Below, piece by piece: positions 42,457 through 52,085 of a DNA stretch of 64,000 bases. Position 1 is the first letter of the stretch. Each line of letters opens with the position of its first letter. Origin of the DNA: Ligula intestinalis (Eukaryota > Platyhelminthes > Cestoda > Diphyllobothriidea > Diphyllobothriidae); NCBI GenBank assembly GCA_036362985.1, contig JAYGXS010000002.1, forward strand, positions 15,854,761 to 15,918,760, in the 5' to 3' direction. The position numbers were made by a program, and so were the translations under genes. The notes beneath the pieces are model-generated. The model did not search any database, was not told the DNA's origin, and saw only the letters and a program-made list of their open reading frames with translations.

Positions 42457-42755
42457 CGCATGTTTGGCTCTCGTGTATACCAGCGCGTGCACTCCAGATG
42501 GTGTCAAAGCTCCACTCAAGGTCATGAGTGTGTCTGGCCTTACTGGCCAACCACTTCCCAAGGCCAGTTCACAAAGGACCTTAATGTGTGGTGACTGCTT
42601 ATTCTCAGACACTCCCGGAGCAGGTGGTCTACTGCCTGTTGCAAACCTCCAGATCCGGTGACTTCACCGATCGGAATGTGACTCTGGATTCTGGCCCACT
42701 CATGGCTGGAGTGCACTCGTCTGGTAGTCACTAACTCATTACTCATATTTTACTC
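42457..42755 (+). repeat. Inverted-repeat partner 2 of a dispersed element
   Basis: Counterpart of 41,195–41,510 on the opposite strand. About 950 bp, including the LTR-like repeat, lies between the two. Confidence 0.7.
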
Positions 42756-43029
42756 ATTTACGACTTCATTAAATTATCCATAACACTCTGGCCTTCTGCG
42801 CCTTATTATATGTACTAGCTCATAAACGTTGGGATACGTTCTAGCTTCTATTATCCGGGCGGACTACATCGTATCCCACAAGCTCATTTAACTGGGGAGC
42901 ATGTCAATTGTTGCAGTTCTTGCACAAGATGAGGATCGGGTGGTGTGTAAGCGTTTCAGACGGGCTATTTTGCTTGATATCCCTTAAGCCCAAACTCACG
43001 TGAGGTCGACTCAACTCGCATTATAAATT

Positions 43030-44000
43030 CGTGCATAAAAGGCTCAGGGAGAGTGAATTTATTTCTGGCGCATCGGTTCCCACGCGAAAACAACATGCAG
43101 CTGCCCATGTCGCCCTTTCTCCGTTAACAGGCTTGAAAACCGGTGTGCACGTGCGTGACTCAGTCGCCGAATTGCGACGCCATGGCGCCGATCGATATTT
43201 CCGTCTTCATCGATGTGTTGCAGCCAGAAATAACTCGCTACCGGTCGAACAACTTACGTGTCAGGCCTCAAAGCCCACTGTTGCCCCACTGTTGCCCCAC
43301 CAGTCGGAGCAAATGGCTAAACTGGGTCACTTTCAGAAAATTGAAGCATTGTTTTCCCGGAAGAAATTTGAACAAGGTAACGATCACTAGATTAACAGAA
43401 TTTCATGATGTCGTAAAATTTCGTGACCTCTCATTTAACTGCAGACGATCGTTGCCTATTAATAAGAGAATTACCGGTCCAATTAAGTTTCAGCCTTGTG
43501 CATATGCTACCCGTTTCTATTATTGCTTTCTGCTCCTGTCTCTGATAAAGAACCCTCGACGAATGTCGAAACCTCAGACGAATAAAAGTGTTCTCCCAGC
43601 GATCGGATCTTCGTCTCCTTCTTCTTGATTACTTCCTGGGACTCGCATGTTCGCTTGTATTGCCAAAGGTGTCTTTCATTCTTTCTAGACATTATTCGTT
43701 CCTCTGGTGGCGCCACAAAGCACATTCGGTCTGGACGGGAAGTATTTTAACCGCCCACTCTCCTCGTCATCAGCGCTTTTTGCTTACGCCTGTAGTTTGC
43801 GTGACAAACGGTGCGTGCGTGCGTGACTCAACCTCCGGCCTGCGACGCGGTGACCTCGATCGATCGATGTTCCTGTCTTCACTAATGGGTCACAGCCGCC
43901 CACACTTCGCTGCCTGGCGAACAACCTACGTGATTGCTGACATCAGGCGGCAGCTAATGACGCTAGCGACGCAACTTGTCCGCCCTTCGTTTAATTAAGA
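43030..44000 (+). mobile_element. PLE-associated debris with end sequence
   Basis: 43,500–43,660 is a plus-strand PLE end: TTTCTGCTCCTGTCTCTGAT, CGAAACCTCAGACGAATAAA, CTCCCAGCGATCGGATCTTC, GGGACTCGCATGTTCGCTTG. Two similar GC-richer blocks (about 43,150–43,260 and 43,810–43,940) share GCGTGACTCA, TGCGACGC, GATCGAT and ACAACNTACGTG. They have no recognised coding content. Confidence 0.5.
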
Positions 44001-44164
44001 ACATGCCCGTATCACTGTTTTATTTCGAAACTTCAACGAGAATGGTTACCGCTGACTGTTTGTTACATGTCCCGCGCGTTGGATGGATGCTGGGGAGCAG
44101 GTCTGTATGTTGCTAATGCCATCGAACATACGAGTTCCAGGAAGTGATTGACACGTAGAAGACG

Positions 44165-44967
44165 ACTCGTTCGCTGGGACAATATTTTTATTCACCTGAC
44201 GATTCGAAATCCGTCATGGATTTATCATCAGAGGCATAATCACAGAACAGTAGCAAAATTAGTTTGTGTGTGCACAGGGTTTTGCCGTTAAATTTAAACG
44301 TACAGAAAAAATCGATGAATGCCTTGCGTGTGCGCTGATTCGTTGCGTCAGCAATGACAATCTGGCCCTGCGGTGTTGGCGATGTGGTGGCCTGTCTGTT
44401 CCCCGAGCGGCGACTTGCTTTGGCCAAATTTAGTCTCAGGGCCGTATATGGATTGGGAAACTCGTTGCACTTGTTGATGAATTTGAAGCCCGTGGGCCAT
44501 GACTCAAGTACTTCTCGGCTCACTCAATTGTCACCTCTTGCGAGAATTTCAGCCTCATCTAATTTGAATGTGTGGCCGGGTCTCGTCGAATGAGCCGCAA
44601 CCTGAGAATCGGCATCATTTCGCCGCAATGCTGCCGCATGTTCGGCAATTCATGCCTTGAGAAGTCTGCCAGTTTCTCCGACATAGTTGCTTCGCCGGCA
44701 ACTGCACCAGATCTTGTAGACGGCTCCAGATGTTTCTTGCCATGCCAGTGGGTCTTTCAGTTTCATGATCTGACGCCTTCTGGTTGCTTCCGGCCTGTGT
44801 GCGACTTCAACAGCAAGTACTGTAAGAAGGCGGCCGACAGCCTCCGAGACGTTTTTGACGTACGGGATTGTTTGCCAAATTTTGGAGTCCATGCGATTTT
44901 GTTGGCCATCTCGTTTGCGCAAGCACCAGTTGAGGAAATTGTGCGGGTAGCCATTTTCTCTGAACAT
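44165..44967 (-). pseudogene. PLE connector/GIY-YIG pseudogene with end
   Basis: The minus strand reads MFRENGYPHNFLNWCLRK, then PYVKNVSEAVGRLL, the GIY-YIG core AVYKIWCSCRRSNYVGETGR, IAEHAAALRR, and TGFKFINKCNEFPNPYTALR, all in one frame. Two in-frame TGA codons interrupt it (one just after RLLKA, one after ARGDN). After the coding tail an end motif CTGATGATAAATCC…GGATTTCGAA closes the element at about 44,240–44,165. The RT palm is missing, so it is 5′-truncated. The lineage differs from the 14.8-kb PLE. Confidence 0.82.
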
Positions 44968-45053
44968 CCGTCGAAGGTATTGTAACGCGGCAAATTTATC
45001 TTCTAGTTAACTGCAGTGCGTCTCAACACGCCGATAGAGCGTCCTAAAGCAAA

Positions 45054-45080
45054 TGTGTGTGTGTGTGTGTGTGTGTGTGT
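45054..45080. repeat. (GT)n microsatellite
   Basis: About 13 uninterrupted GT units followed by GGGG. Confidence 0.95.
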
Positions 45081-45360
45081 GGGGCTGATTGGGTGGTTGC
45101 TGTACTTGCATCGTGTTTGTCGCTTTTCTGAATACTTGATTGTTTAGGAAACCACAATCTTTGCGACAGACGATGACATTAAAGAAGGCCGGCCGGTTCT
45201 TTTCTTCCTCTTCCTCCTCCTTCTCCTACTCCTCCTTCGACATACACTTGTATGTGTGGTGTATTGACTGATAAAGGGAATCTTAATGGACAAGGTTTTG
45301 ATTGCGGTGGCTTACCTCGGGTTTTAATCTAAGCTCATATGCTTGGGTAAGTGTATGTGG

Positions 45361-46620
45361 TTGTAGTGACATTTAAGGGCTTTTTTTACTCAGTTAAATA
45401 TGCTTTGTAATAACCTTGACACAGCGTTGAATAAGACGCTGAATAAGCGCGTTGCTTTTACTTTCCAACATCTTTTTTCTTATTTACTAGCTTATAACTG
45501 TTGGGCTACTGCTGTCGTAGGTTCCTTGATAGACTTCTTCGTATCCCCTATTGACAACCCGAACTTTCATTGCTCCTTCAATTGCATAGACCTGCGAATG
45601 ATTCCCCTGCTGATCCCTGCCTTTTATTTCGGTGGCCCCATTTTTGTTCGCCGATTCGATCGACTCAATCCCGCTGCGTCATCGTTACCTTGTGGCAGGA
45701 CTGCGTTTAACACCCCTGTCGACCGCGCCTCACTAACTAACCTTTGACCGAACAAGTCATGGCCTGCCACGCCACCAGCCAGCTGATAACTAGTATTCAC
45801 ACCCCGGCCGTAACACCACCTACCATCCAAGACATCGTGGCAGGTTCGGATGCCCACGCCGCCGAAGTTTCCTAGCACTAGGCCATTTATGTCTTTTACC
45901 GTCGTAGTCCTTCGATTACTCGAAGTCCGAGGTCTCTCACTACAGGCCAAACTACGGTTGACGGTTTCTGTTGGTACCATCACAATTATAGTCCTATATC
46001 GACCCTTATCGGTTAAAGTTTACTTCTATATTTGTCCGTGCAGACGGTGTTAGTCGGCTTCTAAAAAAGCCCTACGGCGAACCATTTTGAGTACTGTCTC
46101 GCACGGACGAGCATTTAACGATTTGCCGTGGCGATCGCACCGACGTGGTCTCAGTCGATCGGTTGAAGGTGGCTTATACTCAGCCTCTTCTCCTACCCCC
46201 AACCGAACAACCTCCGCTTGGCGCATTGCCACTTACTACTTCCCACACTCCGCTTACACCTGTTAGCTCTGCGCCCTCCCCTATCCCACATGCCCCTCTT
46301 CTTACCCACAGTGGCCATCATGTCCATTTCCCCGACCGTTACGATCTTTTTACCATATGCTTAGCACTCCCACCTTTTCCTCCTACTTACATCCTCATTT
46401 GAACCCCATTCTCCTAGGAGGGAGCGTATTACAGTGATAGTAAAGACCTTTTTTGTTTTACTCAGTTAAATATGTTTTGTAATTAACTACTAACAACTTT
46501 GAAAAAGACGCTGAATAAGCAAGTTACTTCAGTTGCTAACGTCTTTGACCTTATTTACTAGTTTGTAACTGCTGGAGATACTTCTATCTTAGATTTCTGG
46601 ATAGACTACTTCGTATTTCA
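45361..46620 (+). mobile_element. Internally deleted Gypsy element with two LTRs
   Basis: Direct repeats at about 45,361–45,549 and 46,429–46,620 share ACTCAGTTAAATATG, AAGACGCTGAATAAGC, CTTATTTACTAG and TAGACTACTTCGTAT and act as LTRs. A purine-rich tract (AGGAGGGAGCG) lies directly before the second. Between them the only coding remnant is the end of Pol: VSRLLKKPYGEPF, a stop, then VLSRTDEHLTICRGDRTDVV, SVDRLKVAYTQP and a tail with HSGHHVHFPDRYD, the post-integrase region of Gypsy Pol. Gag, protease, RT and the integrase core are gone. Confidence 0.7.
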
Positions 46621-46739
46621 CACGGTGACTGAATGAGCTTAGAAAGTATGAGCAATTGAGACAGGTGTATGTTGCTACACCTGACATTTCTTCAACAGTC
46701 ACGGGGCAATTAATTTGGAAGTTCTGGAAATATTCCTAT

Positions 46740-47541
46740 GCTTAAGTTGGGAATTCAAGTTGGCAAACATGTTTTCAGCAAATCTTCGTCAGGTAGTCTG
46801 ATTACGATTAATCTCTTATACGTCGCCCGCATGGCGACGTCGGCGTGTAGAGGTTCCTTTGTCGAGGGAGGGTAAAAGATGGGGAGGGGGGAGGCAATTG
46901 GGATAGTTTGCGGGCGTTGCTCAGAGGAGTGATGATTGCGGCTATTTGCGCGAAGAGAGCGACTGTTACTGAAGGGTGGGGGCGAAATGCGATCGCCATC
47001 TGTTTTAGGGGTCGGCCCCGGAAGTGCAAGCGCTTGTGTCAGCGTCTTCTGACAACACATCGATGGATTCGCTAGCCGTATAGCCACCACTTCAGCCATT
47101 GCAAGCACCCGTCGGCGCAGCCCTTTGGAAAATTTAGCTGGCCTGAAAAGCTTCGTTAGTATCGACTCGATGATTCGTATCGAAAAGATGTGCGAGAATT
47201 TATTACCTCTACAAGTGGACAGAAAGCAAAAACGAAAGTGTTGTTCAATGAAAGCTTACGCACATTTTCCAGGGGATGCATAGCAAATTGAGACCAGTGG
47301 TCTCGCCCCCGTGTTTCGCCAACCGGTGTACATTTAGGCGTAGAGAGGCAGATTTTCCTGTCCGACCACAATAAACTGCTTTGCAGCTGTCATGTGGAAT
47401 CTTGCAACCGACTTGTTCTTTTAAATCCAAATAGTCGAAAGTACCCTTATTGTGTGCAGGCTGATGTCGAAGCGTAACCATTGGTTTGTGCACCACTTGG
47501 ATTTGGCGCTTCCTCAGGTGCCTTTTAATGAATTTGGACAC
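46740..47541 (-). pseudogene. PLE GIY-YIG/tail pseudogene, frameshifted
   Basis: The minus strand has HKPMVTLRHQPAHNKGTFDY, KIPHDSCKAVYCGRTGKSAS and LRLNVHRLAKHGGE (GIY-YIG), then after frameshifts FSKGLRRRVLAMAEVVAIRL, matching the 14.8-kb PLE tail. It ends in CTGACGAAGATTTGCTGAAA and ACATGTTTGCCAAC at about 46,780–46,742. Here stem II (AG/CU) and a palindromic stem III (AACATGTT) can form. Confidence 0.78.
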
Positions 47542-47819
47542 TTTCTTAATGAACGCAAGAGTTTGCTATTTTTTTGGGCGCCTCATCAAAAAAAACCTAG
47601 TTCATTGTCTTTTTATTCTAATTGCTGTCGTCTCTTGCGTCTACAAAAAAATCTTGGGGGTAACCATTTCAGCAACGCAGTTTAAACAGATAACTAAGTT
47701 CAATCTTGTAAACATCGTCATCAGAACAACGCGTTTTTGCTCGGTTGAGTGGGATTGAAACAGTATTCCGCTTGTGAGCTACAGAGTGGTTGCTCTCATT
47801 ATGCATGCATGACTTCCGC

Positions 47820-48260
47820 CTAAGCTTTTTCTGGTTAACTGACGTGAAATGTTCCATGCAGCTTTCGCTGTACGCGGATGTCAAGAAACTGGAGTTTACT
47901 GCCAACTTCTTTTTCGAACGTGGAGGTAATAACGTTTACGAGATTCTCGTGTAAAAAAACAAGACGATACTAGGAACTACTGCCACGGTCAAAAACGAAG
48001 TGGACAGTAAACTCCCCTTTCTCCACGTCCGCTTATAGAGAAAAGTTGACGGGACAGTTCCACGTCAGTTTACCGTGAAATAAGCCTATGCGGAGGTTAT
48101 TGCATATCTATTCCTTTTTGAATAAACATCCAGTCTGCAGTGCCAGAGACACTCGTTAACTTCTGTTCAATGGAGGACTTATTGTCCGCCTGCTAGACTA
48201 TAGACTACTTACGCAGCACTGGAGTGCACGTTTATGTTTTCGGTTTCCGGTGATAGTCAG
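47820..48260 (+). pseudogene. PLE RT fragment, opposite orientation
   Basis: The plus strand carries EVDSKLPFLHVRL*RKVDGT, the equivalent of AFLDVLLHRQEDGS after the RT palm. Then in another frame it has LHIYSFLNKHPVCSARDTRL. Stops and frameshifts are frequent. Confidence 0.55.
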
Positions 48261-48606
48261 GATTACGATTGGTTGAAGGAGGGCAGAATAAACTCGCAGT
48301 TTTTGTCCTCTCTTTTCTTTCTGCAATTACAAGTTTGCCGACTTCGGCCAATTTACCATAGTTAATATTCCCGATCAAAAAAGCTGGCAAGACTGTAACA
48401 CCCGAGCGCACTGGTGTTCTTGGATAGCGTAGCTTCCTTCTGATTAGGGCCGGTACTCAGTTCTTCGTCTGCGTCTGCAATCATCTGGTTGTGTCCTCAC
48501 ACTATAAATCCACTAGAAGGCTCGATAACGATGGCAAACATCCAAAGGGTGGAAAGCCAGTGGGAATGTCAACACACAGTGTGTATTAGGAATACACGAA
48601 GAATAG

Positions 48607-48963
48607 TCATCGAACCGCAGTTCATCAGCGCCTCACCACCTGCCGTTTGCTGTCACTGCTGATCGGGTATATATTTACTCAGAAATGTGCGAACACCGAT
48701 CGAATAGGCTTCCGCACTAAACAAAGTTCATGTGGTGGTCAGAGGTCCCCAACGGGTGACCGCCTGCCAGGCCGATTCTGGCCAAGTCATAATAGCAGTA
48801 AGAGGGTATGACAGCATTTGGGGACCTCTGACCACCACATTAACTTTGTTTAGTTCGGAAGCCTATTCGATGGGTGTTCGCACATTTCTGAGTGAATATA
48901 TACCCGATCAGCAGTGACAGCAAATGGCAGGTTGCGAGGCGCTGATGAACTGCGGTTCGATGA
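48607..48963. repeat. Long inverted repeat, 144-bp arms, 69-bp spacer
   Basis: The arms 48,607–48,750 and 48,820–48,963 are reverse complements with only about 8 differences. Shared words include CGAACCGCAGTTCATCAGCG, GATCAGCAGTGACAGCAAA and CCTCTGACCACCACAT. The spacer belongs to the minus-strand copy: its reverse complement (AAATGCTGTCATACC, TTACTGCTAT) recurs at 49,118–49,147. So two copies of one repeat meet head to head. Confidence 0.92.
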
Positions 48964-49150
48964 AGCGCTTGTGACCCATCTGATAGACACCAGTGGTGGA
49001 CCAACTGCGGTGTCTGTGAGTGCGTTTGTTTGTGTTGTCCGACCAGCTGGTGTTCAGGGTTATGCTTGGCTGATGAAGGCTAATAAGCCCGAAACAGTTC
49101 TGTATCAAGTTACCCCCAAATGCTGTCATACCCCCTTACTGCTATGTATA
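48820..49150 (+). mobile_element. Hammerhead-bearing dispersed repeat, plus-strand copy
   Basis: It runs from the arm through TGAAGCGCTTGTGACCCATC and a T/G-rich stretch to the hammerhead at 49,059–49,113, then CCCAAATGCTGTCATACC. That last segment is the beginning of the next unit as seen in the minus copy (48,819 downwards). The order implies a unit of roughly 400 bp that is repeated head to tail or circularly permuted. No protein is encoded. Confidence 0.65.
49059..49113 (+). ncRNA. Hammerhead ribozyme (type I topology, predicted)
   Basis: The core CTGATGA lies at 49,070–49,076 and GAAA at 49,091–49,094. Stem II is GGCT-AATA-AGCC, with an A·C mismatch at its base. Stem III is ACAG-TT-CTGT, leading to GTA as the cleavage triplet (break after 49,104). 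Stem I is GCTTGG with TCAAGT (six pairs, two G·U), and outer GGT/ACC may pair again. Open stem I and closed stems II and III make it type I. All invariant core bases are present. The fold was drawn by hand; activity is unproven. Confidence 0.7.
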
Positions 49151-49469
49151 TATGTAATAATCATATATAGACCTAAAAATGACAGTCAGAGGCGAAAGTG
49201 GACCTGGAGGCTGCCACAAAGGGAAGGGATCACAATGTGCGGCTCCTCACAAGGAGTGCATCTGTGTTGAATCACTGTCTAAAGGTAGGCATGGAGCTGC
49301 AGACCGGCATCAGAAAAAGGACAACAATCCTGCCACTCAACTGCGAGGACACACCGTTAACACAATTTTCGATTCGACTCAAAGTCCCGCGCCCAGGTAT
49401 TGTTGCACAAGGATCAATCTCTCGGTTCTGTTGGGTCCTACAAAACAACGATCCCATGGTTATGTGGGT

Positions 49470-52085
49470 TAGAACGTTGAACCATGTTCCAAAAACACCT
49501 ATTGATCACTTTATGAGTCATACTCTTCCTATTGTGCTTCAGAGTTCAATGTGGTGCTCCGCCAAGGACAACACAGCGTCGTCTACCCTCACGATCCAAG
49601 TCTGGGCTCTGCACCACACATCCTAGTAATTGAATGCATACTACATTTCCTTCTTCCGCGGTTGACTGGGAGCTTGATTCACGTGTCGACAGTACAGGCA
49701 GACTGGCGAATGACAAATCTCTAATGTTTTTCACATAACATTAAAGCAGTCTGTGTCCGCATTTTTTTGCTATTGCTTTTTTAATTTGTTAGATCTTCGT
49801 GTCCAGGTAGCGAAAGTAGGCTTCTTGGGGTTGTACTAGTACACAACTTGTACTCCGTCGGCGTAACCACATTGCACAGATGTCTGAAGACTTTTTTGTT
49901 TGCGTTGTCTGCAGTTTCAGTCCGTAGTCAATGAAAAATTTATCTTCATTTAAGCTGTTTTTCTAAATCGGTCACGTGATAATAAGTGCGAAGTTATCTT
50001 AATCGTATTAATTTATAATCCATTTATTCGATACACACCCTGACACTTACAGCCTAACACACAGAAAAGTAAGTAACTAGCAGACAGTTCAATCACATTT
50101 GCATACACGCTTTCCGGTTATCCTAATATCATATTGACTGCGTTTGCAGGATTTTCTTAAGTTTGAGAAAATCTATGCCAGAAAAAAATTTACCTAGATA
50201 CAAATGTATAGATGGAAATAACTTGGGGTTTAGAAAAGTACTTTTCAATTTGCTAGTATTGAAACGTAAACGATTAAAAACCAGTAAAGGTTGACGGCAG
50301 TAGTAATGTTTCCTACACATTGACATCAAGAAAACGCGAGAAAAATTCGTAAACTACCCTTGCTTCTACAACACCTATCAAGTTTGCGCGTTTAACAGTT
50401 GAATCAGTCTGCAAAATTGTCTTATTGTAAAGGTATGAATAAGAAAGAAGGTCACTGTTCGGGTGGCAAAACCGTTGGCTTATTTTTCTGAGCTTTCGGA
50501 CTTGCGTAAGCGTTCATCGTAAGGGATAGCAGCAATATTCAAAAAGGTCAGATGCATAGAGGCAAGTCCATGAATGACAAGCGCCAAGGCTCTGAGAGCG
50601 ACTACGCAATAAAATTGGCCTTTACAAATGTATTTTATCTTCCTATTCCGTTAATGTACAAGATGATATCAGTAACCAACATTAGATAATGTTTTATTGT
50701 CACCAAAATAGTATTTTTCAAAACAAGGGACTTCAACCTAAGTCAGTCAATCTACTATTGCTAAAATTACCGTTCGAAAAAGCCGGCATGACATGGATTC
50801 CGTGGAGGTTAGAGCGTTGTGCGATGTTGCAGAAACGCTCATTGATCACGTTATGAGACATACTTACTCGGTTGTGCCTATGGGCTCAATACGGAGCTCC
50901 GCAAAAGGCCGAGAATTGGCGCCTACCCCCAAAAACAATTTTTGCGCTCCTCATCGCACATCCTAGGAGCTGAATGTATACGATATGTATTTCTTTCGTG
51001 GTTGACCTGGAGCTTGAATCACATGTCGGCAGAAAATGCGGACCGGCAAATGACAAAACGCTAGTAAGTCCGCGTTTTTATGCCGCAAATTATATCCAGT
51101 TGTTTGACCTCCACGTCCAGTTAACGAACATAGGCTTTTTGGGGTTGTATCAGTACAAATTGTTCCTCGTCGGCGTAACCACATTGAAACGTTGTCTGAA
51201 GCCTTTTTTGTGTGCGGTGTCTACAGTTTTAGTCTGTAGTCAATAAATTATGCGTTTTTATTCAGCTGTCTCACTAAATCAAGTCATATGATAACAAGTA
51301 CGAAGTTAACTTTATCTTATTGCCTTATAATCTATTTCTTCGATGCAATTTATGAAACTTATAGTCCAACACAGACAAAAGTAGGTAATCTGCAGACAGT
51401 CTAATTACATTTGCCTGCATACTTTCCGGTTATGCTAATATCATATGGACTTTGCTTGCCAGATTTTTACAGTGTGAGAATATTTACACCAGAACGAAAT
51501 TAAAATGACTGGAATCGTAAAGGTTGGAATAACTTGTGGTGTGATAGAGTAATTTCCAATTCGCTAGGCTTTAAATGCAAAGGATTTCCAGCGAGTCAAA
51601 GTGAAGGGTTGTAGTAATGTTTCCTTCACATTAACATAGTAAGGAAAAACGTGCAAAAATGATACGATTTAGTAAGTCACCCGTGTTTCTCCACAAACTT
51701 TTAATTTTTTGCTTTTGGTAACTGAATTAATTTTTCTTATTATTCAATATTAAAAGTATGAGTAATGAAGGAGGCGAAAGCTTGGGTACCGGAAACCTCA
51801 GTTAACTTTTTCTGAGTTTTCGGATCTGCGTAGGTGATAATCGCCAAGAGTATCATCAACATTCAAAAAAGTGAGAATTAACGAGGTGAGCCCTTGAACG
51901 AAAAGCGCCATGGGGGTGGAGGGTGACCGCGCAATAAAATTGTCCTTTAAACACATCCTTAATCTTCCTCTTCCGTAAAAGTACAGCATGAACATAATAT
52001 CGGTACCCAAAATCAGATTATTGTCAAATTTTGTCACCAAAATAGTATTTCACAAAACAAGCGACTTCGACTGAAGTTGATCAAA
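49470..52085. repeat. Tandem duplication, unit about 1.3 kb
   Basis: Unit 1 (about 49,470–50,755) and unit 2 (about 50,795–52,085) are collinear. Shared words include GTCGGCGTAACCACATTG (49,857 and 51,169), TTGGGGTTGTA, ACCAAAATAGTATTT (50,703 and 52,039), GCAATAAAATTG and TTTCCGGTTAT. Spacing is about 1,312–1,336 bp. Identity looks like 70–80%. No family was recognised; the copies share only weak open frames. Confidence 0.85.

Noticed and set aside
43031..43628. Overlapping open stretches suggesting a gene
   Set aside because: They run across a PLE end and contain its signature residues (SDEE…TSGE-like), so they are translated element ends.
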